Notes: generated from the letters alone by a model not told the origin. A stretch of DNA of 64,000 nt from Nocardiopsis sp. NRRL B-16309 (GCF_001279585.1 NZ_LGEC01000080.1:124001-188000); one strand, 5' to 3'; shown: positions 42,627 through 52,314, numbered from the stretch's first letter. Numbers and translations: made by a program.

Positions 42627-44990
42627 ATGGGACTCATCGACAACATGTGGAAGAAGGGGAAGACCGGCGACTCCTCTGACGGCTCGGAAGCGGTCGCCTC
42701 GCCGAGCGGAGACGGCAAGAAGCGCACCAAGCGGCGCAAGCCCGAGGAGATGCTGGCGAGCGTGGTGCGGGAGAGCACCGTCAACGCCGCGATCGACCTC
42801 CTGAGCCGCAACGAGCGCTTCGTCCTGCCCGGCGGCAACTCCTGGGCGGCCTTGGCCCTGCCCGTGGAGAACATCGGCGGCCTGAGCAAGAAGCATCAGA
42901 AGGACGAGGCCAAGGGCTCGCTCATCGAGCTCATCAACCACGACCTCATCCAGACCGTCACCACCCGCCAACTCCTGGACGAGGAAGTCCTCGGTATCAT
43001 CCCCACCGCCCAGACGCTGGAGCGGATGAGTGAGTACTCGATACTCACCGGCGCCACGTACTACTGGATGGTGCTGAGCCCGAGCCAGGACCGCCAGGAA
43101 CTGGTGGTCGGGGCCGTCATCGACGAGGGGACCACCTACGCCGAGGCGGTGGCGATCGCCGACGGCAGCTCCAGCCTGGCCGATCGCTTGCCGCAGATGT
43201 GGGCCTGGACCCAGGCCATCGACGCGACCGCGACCCCCATGGCCGCTCCGAACGGAGCGAACGCCGCCCCGTCAGCCGCCACCGTCGCCACGCCGGCGCC
43301 GACCCCGCAGCCTCCGGCCGCACCACCGTCCCCGCCGGTCCCGCCGGGCCCTGACCACATCGACCGCCTGCCCGGAGCGGTGTCCGCGGCCCCCACCCCT
43401 GGAGCGAGTGTCGACGAGGAGCAACCGGAGGGCGGTCCCCTGGCCGACGGCGAGTTCTCCGCGGACCTGTTCGACGAAGGCCCCGGCGACGACGAGTCCG
43501 ACGCCTACGACGACGCCTACGACGCTTACGACGACGCCCACGACGACGACGCCCACGACGACGAGGTGGACGACGACGGCGCGTATGAGGACGAGGCGGA
43601 CGAGGGCGGCACGTACGACGACACTGACGAAGAGAGCGAAGAGGACGAAGGCCGGGGCTCCGTGACGGAGGGGGAAGGGGCACAGGACCCCGCCTGGACT
43701 CACTACGCCGAACAGAACAGGGACCGGGAGTTCACTGAAGAGCAGGTGCGGGAGACCATCGCGCGGCGCTTCCTCTCCGACGACCTGGGTCTGGAGATCC
43801 CGTACTCCGAGTTCGAGGCAGCGTTCGACACTCGGGCACCGTCAGTACGGCTGGAGTTCGGTGACGAGGTCTCCGACTGGCTCGGCGAGCAGATCGCCGT
43901 CATGGCCGAGCAGGCCAACACCGAGCTGACGAAGCTGCACAGCGACCACAGAAGGGCGTTGCGCCAGTTCTTCGTCGAGACCATGAGCCTGCATGCCGAG
44001 TCGGTCACGCGGGAGGTCGACGAGCACCACGAGGGTTCGGTCTACCACACGCTTTCGGCCGCGGCGGAGCAGGAGTTCGCCGACCTCAAGGCCAGGGTGT
44101 CCGAGGATGTCGGTACTCGACGGGCGGAGATCACCCGGCGCTACGAGAAGGACGCCGAGGAACGCGCCGAGGTCGCCGCGGCCCACGCCAGGCAGGTGTT
44201 CTGGGACCGGTTCCGTCCGGAGCTGGAACGCAAGCTCGCCGACGTGGCCCCCGAGATCGAGCGTCGCAACGAAGAGCGTTACGCCCACCAACGCCGGCGC
44301 GTGCTGGAGATGCGGCGCAAGGACGCGCACACTCGGATGCGTCTGGGCACCACACGCACCTTCCAACTGCTCGCGGAGCGCGAGGCCAAGCAGCGCGAAG
44401 CGGAGATGGAGCTGCTGGAGCAGTGGAACGCCAAGCTGACGCGTTTCATCAACGACAACCTCAAGCACGACATCGCCCGCGCCGAGGTGTTGGCCGAGCA
44501 GTTGCGGCTGGACAACCAGATCGAGGAGCTTCAGGCCGAGCACGCCCTCCGGGTGGAGGAGCTCAACGCCGATCGGGAGAACCGGGTGCGCCGGCTGGAG
44601 GCCGAACTGGAGCGCGAGCGCGAGCGGGCCGAGGCCCGGCTGCGCGAGCGTGAGGGGGGATGGCGGCACGAGGCCGACATCAAGGACGAGAAGCTGCGCT
44701 CGGCCAACCAGCTGTACAAGGACCTGCACGCCCAGATGCAGGACATGGCCGACAGCATGCACCGGCAGTACCGCGGCAGGATCGACGAACTCGAGGGCGA
44801 CAAGCGCTCCTACATCGAGGAGTTGAAGCGGACCAGCCACGTGCACAGCCGCTTCATCAAGCTCCTCGTCGTTCTGGCGGCGGTGCTGGTACTGATCTCC
44901 ATCGCCGTGGGCGTCATCGTCGGCTGGACCCTCGGATACGGCTCGACCACCAGCGCAAGCGCGATGATCATCCCCGTGTGGGTCGTCTAG
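42627..44990 (+). CDS. Tail-anchored coiled-coil protein of the secretion locus
   Basis: The 787-residue protein has an ordered N-terminal domain (about 30-200, RESTVNAAIDLLSRNERFVL), a Pro/Ala linker, a highly acidic Asp/Tyr repeat region (about 270-350) and a long coiled coil (about 380-735). A single C-terminal membrane helix (about 742-767) ends it. This puts most of the protein in the cytoplasm as a membrane-tethered rod. No family is recognised. It lies between the AAA+ and VirD4-like ATPases and may tether them. GTG at 42621 is an alternative start. Confidence 0.65.
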   Translation: MGLIDNMWKKGKTGDSSDGSEAVASPSGDGKKRTKRRKPEEMLASVVRESTVNAAIDLLSRNERFVLPGGNSWAALALPVENIGGLSKKHQKDEAKGSLIELINHDLIQTVTTRQLLDEEVLGIIPTAQTLERMSEYSILTGATYYWMVLSPSQDRQELVVGAVIDEGTTYAEAVAIADGSSSLADRLPQMWAWTQAIDATATPMAAPNGANAAPSAATVATPAPTPQPPAAPPSPPVPPGPDHIDRLPGAVSAAPTPGASVDEEQPEGGPLADGEFSADLFDEGPGDDESDAYDDAYDAYDDAHDDDAHDDEVDDDGAYEDEADEGGTYDDTDEESEEDEGRGSVTEGEGAQDPAWTHYAEQNRDREFTEEQVRETIARRFLSDDLGLEIPYSEFEAAFDTRAPSVRLEFGDEVSDWLGEQIAVMAEQANTELTKLHSDHRRALRQFFVETMSLHAESVTREVDEHHEGSVYHTLSAAAEQEFADLKARVSEDVGTRRAEITRRYEKDAEERAEVAAAHARQVFWDRFRPELERKLADVAPEIERRNEERYAHQRRRVLEMRRKDAHTRMRLGTTRTFQLLAEREAKQREAEMELLEQWNAKLTRFINDNLKHDIARAEVLAEQLRLDNQIEELQAEHALRVEELNADRENRVRRLEAELERERERAEARLREREGGWRHEADIKDEKLRSANQLYKDLHAQMQDMADSMHRQYRGRIDELEGDKRSYIEELKRTSHVHSRFIKLLVVLAAVLVLISIAVGVIVGWTLGYGSTTSASAMIIPVWVV
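43498..43575 (+). repeat. Short tandem repeats encoding Asp/Tyr/His-rich tract
   Basis: Imperfect 9- and 12-base units of GACGCCTACGAC and GACGCCCACGAC repeat inside the coiled-coil gene. They encode alternating DDAYDD and DDAHDD. Length variation here would keep the reading frame. Confidence 0.65.
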
Positions 44991-45222
44991 GTCGTGTCCG
45001 GCGATGCCTTCGGGGTGCCGCCCAGCAAGGTCGGCTCCGGTCGAGCCGGCCCTGGAGAAGCCGAGCGTCCCGGGCGCGTCCCGGTACGGGGCGCCACCCT
45101 CGACGAGGCGGGTGGTGCCCTGACCACATGGGTCGAGGAACCCCGAACGCGCTGTCATGTCGACTGACAAGGCAGTAAGACCAGCGCCTTCCAGCGCACA
45201 CGTCAAGAGAAAGGCTCGCCTC

Positions 45223-48200
45223 ATGGCCAGGAGGGGCTCCAGCCCTAAAGCGAGCGCGTGGGACAAACTCTCCTCCCGCGGTGCCGAGGAGACGCTCGCC
45301 AACCGCGACATCTACGAGTCCCAGCAGCTCGACCGTTCGCGCATCGAACGCAAACGGACCCGGACCGCACGCACCATGATCGCGATCGTGGCGGGAGTCC
45401 TCGTCGCCGTGCTGGTGTGGGCGCTGTGGTCGGTCGGCCAGTTCACCGTGAGCGCCGTGGCCTCCTCGCTCGGCGGGCCCACAGTCCCTGACTTCGTCGA
45501 ACGCGAGCAGATGTCCTCGACGCAGTACTGCTACCGCGTCCTGGACGAGGACGGGGAGGCGGCCCCCGACCAGCCGTGCCACGAGACCGAGGACGAGGCC
45601 CTGGCGGACCCGCCCCAGTGGGTCCTCGACGACGTCGCCGCGCAGCAGGCACAGATCCACGCCGAGAGCGAGGGCGAGCCGGACGCCCTCCCCGGGTGGT
45701 TCCTTCACCTGACCTTGGTCAAGCTCGCCGTGTCGCTCGGCGCCGGCCTGATCACGTTCGGCGTGGCCTACCTGCTGCTCATGCGCAACCGGGACGCACA
45801 GAACCTGCTGCACGACACCAGCGACATCAACCAGTACCAGGGCGACCAGCACATCGCCCTGCCGGACGAGGTCGTCCGCAAGTTCGACTGGTTCCCCGAT
45901 GTGGGCGCGCACAGCTCCGTTCAGCCGTCTTCCATGATCAGCCACGTCATGGTGGCCCGAAAGGGCCTCAAATCGATCGAGGTCGCCAAACGGGCGGACG
46001 AGGACGTTCTCGACTCCGACGGCGACGTCGAGTTCCTCAAGGGCGAGATCCTGCGAGACGACGACGATCGGGCGATCACCGCGAAGACACCGCTCATCGA
46101 CGAGAAGTTCGGCGAAGACCTGTTCGAGGCCTCCGGTCTGCCGAAGGACAAGAAGATCCGCAAGCGGTTCGACACCACCAGGATCCCCTACAACCCGGAC
46201 GGCAAGGACCGCGGCAAGCTCGGAGAGCACAAGACCGTCGCGGACATGATCAACGCCGACTGGGAGTTCCCCGAGTACGAAGTGCAGCGCCCGGCCGGCG
46301 CGTACATCGTCGACACCGCCCCGGTCAACACCATGGTCCTGGCCATCACTCGCGCCGGCAAGGGCCAGACGTACATCGAGCCGATGATCGACATGTGGCT
46401 GCGCGAGAAGAGCCCCAACAACATGGTCATCAACGACCCCAAGGGCGAGCTCCTGGTCAAGCACTACGTGCGAGCGACGATGCGCGGCTTCCAGGTGGTG
46501 CAGTTCAACCTGATCAACGCGATGAAGACCGACATCTACAACCCGCTCGGGATGGCCGCCGAAGCAGCCCGTGAGGGTGACTCGACCAAGTGCGCGATGT
46601 ACATCGAGAACATCGCCGACGTCTTCTTTCCGCTTGACGGCGGTGAGGATCCGGTGTGGCCCAACGCCGCCAGCAACGCCTTCAAGCGCGCCGCCTACGG
46701 CCTCATCGACTTCTACCTGGAGGAGGAGCGCGAACTGCGTGCCTACGCCGCCCGGGTGGACATGGATCCCAAGGTTCTGGAGACCAAGCTCGACGAGAAG
46801 TGGGGCAAGGTCACGCTGTACAACTGCTACCAGCTGTTCGTGCAGCTCTCGGCCAAGAAGGTGAAGAACCCGGTGGACCTGGTCGAGGAGAGCGTCCGAA
46901 GGGGCGACTACGGGAGCCTGGAGGACGGCACGTTCCGTGAGGCCGAAGCCGAGGCCGCGCTGGTGGAGGCCGAGAACAAGGCGTTCCTCTGGGAGGACAA
47001 GAAGGAGCTGGACATGCTCACCTTGTTCTTCAACGCCACCAACGGGCTGCCGACCAACTCGATGCGGACCCTGGTCGGCAACGCGGACAACGCGCTGCGG
47101 GCGATGGGCGCGGCCGAGAAGATGCTGGCCAGTGTCTACGGCATCGCGATCACGGCGATGAGTTTCTTCGCAGACCCGACGATCTCCACACTCACCTCCG
47201 GCACCCCGAGCCAGAACACCGACCTCGGCGGCCTGAGCTTCCCTCGCCGCATGGGCGTGCGCTTCGCCATGAACTACCTCAAGCGCGACCACCTGATCGG
47301 CGCCCAGGCCAAGTGGGACGCCTACGCCGACGAGCGGTTCGAGCAGGCGCTCGGGAAGGACTTCGAGCACGAGGACATCGTCTCCCGCGAAGGCTGGGCC
47401 CGCTACTACTTCAAGGGCAAGTTCGCGGCCGACGTCGCCTACGTCCGACTGCGGTTGTTGAACCCGCAGACCGGCATGCTGATCCGCACCTTCCACTTCA
47501 AGTTCAAGAAGGACTACCAGACCTCGCTCAACGGCCGGTTCTACGTCACCGACCCGGTGACCGGCGAAAAGATCATCCGCAACGGGATCCTGCTGGAGCT
47601 GAGGAAACAGGGTGACGGCTCGTTCGCACCCGGGAACACCACCTACCCGCAGATGCGGCTGACCAACGTCACAGGGGACCTGCCCCAGAAGGAGATGGGC
47701 CAGGCCAACGCGATCACACAGACGATGGTGCGCTATTCGGAGCAGCCCAAGGTGGTGTTCCTGGTGACGCCGCCGCATCTGATGAAGTACGCCAAGCTCA
47801 TCCTCATCCTGATCAAACAACTGGTCGACCTGAACTTCGACAAGTCGTACATGACCAAGGAGAACCAGAAGCCGCTGTACAAGACCCGGTTCATGCTCGA
47901 CGAGCTGGGCAACCTCCAGTCGGAGGGGCACGGTATCTCCGGCTTCGAGACGATGCTGTCGATCGGACTGGGCCAGGAGCAGCAGTTCACGCTCATCCTC
48001 CAGACGCTTCAGCAGTTGCGCGACGTCTACGGCGAGTCCGTGGACAAGATCGTGCAGGGCAACACCTCCAACATCGTCTTCCTCAAGAGCACCGACGACT
48101 CGATGCTCGACACGCTGGAGAAGATGTCCGGCAAGCGCCACACCACCTACATGGACTCCAAGACCGTGACCCAGGACAAGGGACACGTGGTCAAGGGCTT

Positions 48201-49224
48201 GAGTGTCGAGGGCAAGGTCTCCTACACCATGTCCACGAAGGAGGAGCCGGTCATCTCCTACAACGACATGGCCTTCATCTCCGAGCGCAATTCGATCGTC
48301 TTCCGCGCGGGTGACTCGCCGGTGTGGAACCGCAACGAGACGATCCTGCCGATGTCCTGGCGCATGTTCGAGGACACGATCAACCACCCCGGGCACGACT
48401 ACACGCTCCAGACCATCCCGACGCTGTCCAACGCGGTCGACTTCGACGTGCGGATGAACCAGCCCGACTTCGAGGCGATGCTGGCCAAGCGCATGCAGCA
48501 GGCCCAACTGACCACCGAGTGCAGGGAGAAGCACAAGAAGGTCCACGGCCTCTCCGAGGTCGACGTCGCGCGGCTGGACCCCGACACCTACGCCAACGAG
48601 GTCATGGAGCTGGTCGACGCCGCCCGTGGTGAGGCCTACGCCGAGGAACACGACCTGGGCGGCTCCGACGACGTCGACCTGGAGGACCTCGACCAGGCCA
48701 TCGATCTGGACATGCCCTGGGAGTTCGACACGGCGACCCAGCAGGCGGTCGACTCCCAGCAGGCGAGGATGACCGAGTTCCGCCGGCTGCGCTACGCCAA
48801 CAACCTGATCAGCCGCGACATGCTGGTCCACTTCTCGTCCGATCCGGCGCGACCGCACGCGGGCGCGCTGGACAGCCCGCTGGACGCCCAGATCATCGAG
48901 GCGTACAAGTCGGTGCGGCCGGCGCTGGAGCGAGACGGCGCCCACTTCTCGGTGAGCCCTGACGGAGCCCTGCGCAGTGCCGACGGATCGAGGGTCTACA
49001 TCTCCCGCCAGGACGAGTCCGAGGCGATGCGGCGGCTCCAGCAGGCCAGCGAGAGCGAGACCGAGCGGGTGTTCGCCGAGGACCCGGAGCACCTGACCGA
49101 CCTGCACGGGTTCCAGGTGCACGGAGCGTTCTACGAGTTCCTCGCCGAGCGGGAGAACTGGCTGGACCTGGCCCGCGGCGAGTTCGACCGGGCGATGGCC
49201 GACACGATGCGCGACGACAGCTAG
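45223..49224 (+). CDS. VirD4/TraG-like coupling ATPase, very large
   Basis: The protein has about 1333 residues. Two membrane helices lie at about 51-70 and 161-186, with an extracytoplasmic loop between them holding two cysteines. The RecA-like core has a TraG-type P-loop, VLAITRAGKGQTYIEP (about 372-387), and NDPKGELLVKHYV (about 404-416). The Walker B MLDELGN is near residue 891, followed by ILQTLQQLRDVYG. About 475 residues separate DPKGEL from Walker B, far more than the usual 250, so the all-alpha substrate domain is enlarged. A 280-residue C-terminal extension follows. I chose ATG 45223 with GAGAAAGG upstream; ATG 45157 lacks a ribosome site. It should recruit substrates. Confidence 0.82.
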   Translation: MARRGSSPKASAWDKLSSRGAEETLANRDIYESQQLDRSRIERKRTRTARTMIAIVAGVLVAVLVWALWSVGQFTVSAVASSLGGPTVPDFVEREQMSSTQYCYRVLDEDGEAAPDQPCHETEDEALADPPQWVLDDVAAQQAQIHAESEGEPDALPGWFLHLTLVKLAVSLGAGLITFGVAYLLLMRNRDAQNLLHDTSDINQYQGDQHIALPDEVVRKFDWFPDVGAHSSVQPSSMISHVMVARKGLKSIEVAKRADEDVLDSDGDVEFLKGEILRDDDDRAITAKTPLIDEKFGEDLFEASGLPKDKKIRKRFDTTRIPYNPDGKDRGKLGEHKTVADMINADWEFPEYEVQRPAGAYIVDTAPVNTMVLAITRAGKGQTYIEPMIDMWLREKSPNNMVINDPKGELLVKHYVRATMRGFQVVQFNLINAMKTDIYNPLGMAAEAAREGDSTKCAMYIENIADVFFPLDGGEDPVWPNAASNAFKRAAYGLIDFYLEEERELRAYAARVDMDPKVLETKLDEKWGKVTLYNCYQLFVQLSAKKVKNPVDLVEESVRRGDYGSLEDGTFREAEAEAALVEAENKAFLWEDKKELDMLTLFFNATNGLPTNSMRTLVGNADNALRAMGAAEKMLASVYGIAITAMSFFADPTISTLTSGTPSQNTDLGGLSFPRRMGVRFAMNYLKRDHLIGAQAKWDAYADERFEQALGKDFEHEDIVSREGWARYYFKGKFAADVAYVRLRLLNPQTGMLIRTFHFKFKKDYQTSLNGRFYVTDPVTGEKIIRNGILLELRKQGDGSFAPGNTTYPQMRLTNVTGDLPQKEMGQANAITQTMVRYSEQPKVVFLVTPPHLMKYAKLILILIKQLVDLNFDKSYMTKENQKPLYKTRFMLDELGNLQSEGHGISGFETMLSIGLGQEQQFTLILQTLQQLRDVYGESVDKIVQGNTSNIVFLKSTDDSMLDTLEKMSGKRHTTYMDSKTVTQDKGHVVKGLSVEGKVSYTMSTKEEPVISYNDMAFISERNSIVFRAGDSPVWNRNETILPMSWRMFEDTINHPGHDYTLQTIPTLSNAVDFDVRMNQPDFEAMLAKRMQQAQLTTECREKHKKVHGLSEVDVARLDPDTYANEVMELVDAARGEAYAEEHDLGGSDDVDLEDLDQAIDLDMPWEFDTATQQAVDSQQARMTEFRRLRYANNLISRDMLVHFSSDPARPHAGALDSPLDAQIIEAYKSVRPALERDGAHFSVSPDGALRSADGSRVYISRQDESEAMRRLQQASESETERVFAEDPEHLTDLHGFQVHGAFYEFLAERENWLDLARGEFDRAMADTMRDDS

Positions 49225-49355
49225 CAGGCAGGCCAGAGGCGTGGGACAGAGGTAGGTCGGGGACGGTGACATGACTGACGGACGGAATGACCGCGGCGGG
49301 CCGAGCGGCGCGTATCCAGGTGGGGTGACCGGGACGGGCGAGGACGGAGGCGGTC

Positions 49356-51149
49356 GTGGCGACGCGTAGGAAGAGGACTCTGAACGCCGAGACGTACCCG
49401 GCCCCCGACGCCGCTGGGGAGGCCGCGGACGCCGAGGCGCGCGGCGCCGGCGAGGAGACTCGGCGTCCGCGCCGTGCGAGGCGCAGGTCCGACTCCCCAC
49501 GGGCCCGCCGCGAGCGGTATGACCGCGAACCAGGCGACAGGCAGCTCCGGGCCGGCCGTGACGGTGATCCACTGGCCGGGCTCAAGCTTGAGGCACAGCG
49601 CGCGCAGGACGATTTCCTCCGCCACCTGCGTACCTCGCGCATCGCCTCGCCGGGTGCGTCCCAGCCGGACCAGGGCCGACAGTTGAACGACCTGCACCGG
49701 GCCTATGTCCAGCAGATGGTGATCCAGTGTCTGGAACCGCTCAGAGGCGGGCTCAACGCGCAGAGCGTGCTCACCACAGTGGGCATGGGTACGGCGATGT
49801 GGCTCCTCTCGCCCAACTTCCGCACCGTGATGGGTCAGCACGCCGAGCGGATGGCCACCGCCATCGACGGGCAGGCCCGGCGCGAGGCGAGGATCACCGC
49901 CCAGGGCGAGAAGGCACGTGCGAAGGAGGCTCGGCACTTCGACCGGACCGGCGAGCGACGGGAGGGTATGCGGGGCCCGTCAGGGTGGATGCACCGCCGG
50001 CACGTGGAGCGCCTCGAGCGGCTGGAACGCGGCGGACGCGACCCGTTCACCGAGCACAGCGCCGCACTGGCGCACGTGGGAATCGCCCAGAACGCCTACG
50101 ACGAGATGCGCAGGCCCGGCGCGGACCGGGACCTCGTCAGGCAGAACTACCAGAGCACCCTCGGTGCGCTCTACGACTGTGTGGACGAGGACGGCCTGGA
50201 CCGAGAGGAGGTCGCGCGCGACATGCGGGACATCGTCGGTCAGCTCGTCGAACGTGACCCCGAGCAGGCGGCGGTCTTCGCCGAACTGGGGCACGGCCGG
50301 TTCGTCAGGTCCGGACCGGCGACGACGGTCGCCGAGGACACCAACCGGGCGGGGAAGGCCCGGGAGGGTGACTACGTCGACGCCCGCAACGGCGACGTGA
50401 TCACCGGCGGGACGTTCTCGCTGCGCGAGCCGATGGGTACCGACGAGCACCGTGCCGAGGTGGCACGGACCATGTACGCCGAACTCACCAGCACGGGGAG
50501 CCCCGCCGAGTTCAAGGCGGTCATGGAGCAGTACGTCGTCGGTTCCACGACCCTGCACCACCCCGAGGCGGTCGAGCGGACTGAGGATGCCTCGGCACGT
50601 GCGCGGCTGAGCAGGGCGCGGACGATGTTCGCGTCCATGCGCGGCGACGGGATCAGTGAGTGGGACCAGAAGTTGGTCTACGTGGGCGGGTTCGTCGAGT
50701 CACTGCAGGCCATGGAGCAGACCCACCCGCAGAAGGTGGCCCAGTGGCGACAGAGCCTGGGGCTCGCGTGGGAACAGCGTATGCGCGATCTGATCAGCGA
50801 GAACAGCGGGTTCGGAGAGCAGGCCGACCGTGCGCGGACCGATCGCGGGCAGCGAGGGCCGCGGGGCCGGGGCGAACCGGAACAGAGCCCTGAACGCGGA
50901 CGGGACGAGGAGGACATCGTCGACGCGGACACGGGTCCGGGCTCGGCCACGCAACAGTGGCGGGGAGGCGACATGCGCTCGCCGGGTCCCTCCGGGGACC
51001 GCCCGTCGTCGAGCGCGGTGGCGAGGAGGCTCGGGGCGTTCCCCGAGCAGAGGACCAGCGATACGCCGTCATATGTTCGCCCTGCGATGAGAATTACTTC
51101 CGCGAGGTCGGATCCGGAACAGGACAAAGGGTCTGAACTCGGTGGTTGA
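49356..51149 (+). CDS. Arg-rich protein with one hydrophobic segment
   Basis: The 597-residue protein has a disordered basic N-terminus. A conserved-looking helical stretch, AYVQQMVIQCLEPLRGGLNA, leads into a moderately hydrophobic segment (SVLTTVGMGTAMWLLS, about residues 132-147). A long charged helical domain and a disordered C-terminus of about 150 residues follow. No family is recognised. GGAGG precedes the GTG start. It may be membrane-associated and follows the coupling ATPase, so it could be its partner or a substrate adaptor; this is inference. Confidence 0.6.
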   Translation: MATRRKRTLNAETYPAPDAAGEAADAEARGAGEETRRPRRARRRSDSPRARRERYDREPGDRQLRAGRDGDPLAGLKLEAQRAQDDFLRHLRTSRIASPGASQPDQGRQLNDLHRAYVQQMVIQCLEPLRGGLNAQSVLTTVGMGTAMWLLSPNFRTVMGQHAERMATAIDGQARREARITAQGEKARAKEARHFDRTGERREGMRGPSGWMHRRHVERLERLERGGRDPFTEHSAALAHVGIAQNAYDEMRRPGADRDLVRQNYQSTLGALYDCVDEDGLDREEVARDMRDIVGQLVERDPEQAAVFAELGHGRFVRSGPATTVAEDTNRAGKAREGDYVDARNGDVITGGTFSLREPMGTDEHRAEVARTMYAELTSTGSPAEFKAVMEQYVVGSTTLHHPEAVERTEDASARARLSRARTMFASMRGDGISEWDQKLVYVGGFVESLQAMEQTHPQKVAQWRQSLGLAWEQRMRDLISENSGFGEQADRARTDRGQRGPRGRGEPEQSPERGRDEEDIVDADTGPGSATQQWRGGDMRSPGPSGDRPSSSAVARRLGAFPEQRTSDTPSYVRPAMRITSARSDPEQDKGSELGG

Positions 51150-51195
51150 ACGGCCAGGTGGTGCAAAGTGAACAAGCGCAGAGAAAGGAGCGACC

Positions 51196-51492
51196 ATGGG
51201 TGATGTCGACTGGTTCAAGGTCTTCGGTATCGAGCCGGAGGACCACAAGCGGTGGGAGGAAATGGAGGAGGACGCAGCCAGGCGGCGCGAGCGGGGAGGT
51301 GGTATCGGGCAGGCTGCCGGGCAAGCGGTCGATTCGGGATTGGGGTTCGCGCAGAAGGCGGCCCAATCACGGATGGATGCCGCCCAGCACAATCTGCGCA
51401 ACGATGGCCGCGCAACGCGACCGAAACGCACGCGCAAGATCGTGGAGGTGGAGGAGCAGACAGAGTTCACGGACGAACGCGAGTTCGACTGA
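51196..51492 (+). CDS. Small charged protein
   Basis: The 98-residue protein begins VDWFKVFGIEPEDHKRWEEM, has a Gly/Ala-rich middle (GGGIGQAAGQAVDSGLGFAQ) and ends in an acidic tail. AGAAAGGAGCG precedes the ATG. No family is recognised. It is tightly spaced after the previous gene (46 bp) and presumably co-transcribed. Confidence 0.6.
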   Translation: MGDVDWFKVFGIEPEDHKRWEEMEEDAARRRERGGGIGQAAGQAVDSGLGFAQKAAQSRMDAAQHNLRNDGRATRPKRTRKIVEVEEQTEFTDEREFD

Positions 51493-51543
51493 GCACCCCT
51501 CCGGCGCGCCGGGCGGTGCTTTGACCCTCGGGAGAGGGCAGAA

Positions 51544-51560
51544 TAGACTCGTCTACGAGT
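51544..51560 (+). promoter_or_regulatory. Promoter/operator of the HU-family gene
   Basis: ACTCGTCTACGAGT (51547-51560) is a perfect inverted repeat whose core CTCGTCTACGAG fits the locus motif. A -10-like TAGACT overlaps it. The chosen HU start lies 43 bases after the core. Confidence 0.6.
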
Positions 51561-51602
51561 GTGAATACGATGGTGTGCCCTGGCCGAAACGGAGGACCGG
51601 AC

Positions 51603-51917
51603 ATGGCGGCGACCCAGGCCTCTGAGGGTCCGGAGCGCGTGACCAAACGCGCGTTCATCGCGGCGGTGGCACGCCGCGTCGGGCTTCCGAAGAAAGTCGT
51701 CTCTGATATCTACGATGCCGCCATTGCTGAACTCATGGACGTGGTGCGCCGGGGCGACCGCCTTATCCTGACCGGTTTCGGTAGCTTTGAGCGCCAATGG
51801 CACAAAGGTCACCCGGTGAGGTTCACCAAGGGCGGTGATGACAAGGTCGACGACTACTCCGTGCTGAAGTTCAGCGCGACCCGCCAGACCAACCAGCGCA
51901 TCGGACGGCCTCGGTGA
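51603..51917 (+). CDS. HU-family DNA-binding protein
   Basis: The 104-residue protein has the HU/IHF fold. An N-terminal helical pair (TKRAFIAAVARRVGLPKKVV) is followed by the beta-arm base LILTGFGSFERQWHKGHPVRF and a C-terminal end SATRQTNQRIG. It differs from housekeeping HU by a short arm and a longer N-terminus. GGAGG precedes the ATG at 51603; a GTG at 51561 directly after the palindrome is possible. As the last gene of the locus with its own operator, it may organise the locus DNA or regulate it. A strong terminator follows. Confidence 0.85.
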   Translation: MAATQASEGPERVTKRAFIAAVARRVGLPKKVVSDIYDAAIAELMDVVRRGDRLILTGFGSFERQWHKGHPVRFTKGGDDKVDDYSVLKFSATRQTNQRIGRPR

Positions 51918-51956
51918 TGCCGGAATGACAGCCGGTTTCGATGCGAGGGATCAGGA

Positions 51957-51996
51957 AGAGCCCAGGAGAAAAAGCATCGCCTCCTGGGCTCTTTTT
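51957..51996 (+). terminator. Rho-independent terminator of the secretion locus
   Basis: AGAGCCCAGGAG (51957-51968) pairs perfectly with CTCCTGGGCTCT (51981-51992) across a 12-base loop. A run of T (51992-51996) follows. This is the clearest terminator in the window and marks the right end of the rightward gene block. Confidence 0.93.
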
Positions 51997-52026
51997 GCGC
52001 GCGCAGTGCCCCGGCAAGCGGCCCTC

Positions 52027-52314
52027 TCAGGCGTTCTCGTCGAAGACGAAGAGGAGGATCCCCAGGTGCGGGATGAGGATTGCGGCGATGGTCACGAGGC
52101 GCCCGCCCCAGTCGATGCCCAGCGGGTCGTTGATCATGGCGACCAGGCGTTCGTAGCCCGGTGCGGCCATCTCCAACAGTGGATCGGTCAGGCCTGAGCG
52201 GAAGAGTAGCCAGAACAGCCCCCAGACCATCGCCACGGCGATACAGGCACCGAGGAGGCGGCGCAGGTTGAGTGAACGCGGACTGGGAGTCCTGGCTACG
52301 CGGTCGCGGGGCAT
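52027..52314 (-). CDS. Small two-TM membrane protein
   Basis: The 95-residue protein has a basic start and two hydrophobic helices (LLGACIAVAMVWGLFWLLF and LVTIAAILIPHLGILLFVF). They are separated by a loop that is probably outside the cell. GGAGG precedes the ATG at 52314. The longer reading frame upstream is dropped. No family is recognised. It faces the secretion locus terminator on the opposite strand. Confidence 0.65.
   Translation of the reverse strand: MPRDRVARTPSPRSLNLRRLLGACIAVAMVWGLFWLLFRSGLTDPLLEMAAPGYERLVAMINDPLGIDWGGRLVTIAAILIPHLGILLFVFDENA

Noticed and set aside
49271..49369. 32-codon frame before the 49356 gene
   Set aside because: It overlaps the next start, is Gly-rich and has no family; the ribosome site is weak.
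44968..49572. Very long minus-strand open frame opposite the VirD4-like gene
   Set aside because: It is a GC-bias shadow: Val/Leu/Gly/Arg/Asp-rich composition, no domain, and the plus-strand protein has clear ATPase motifs.
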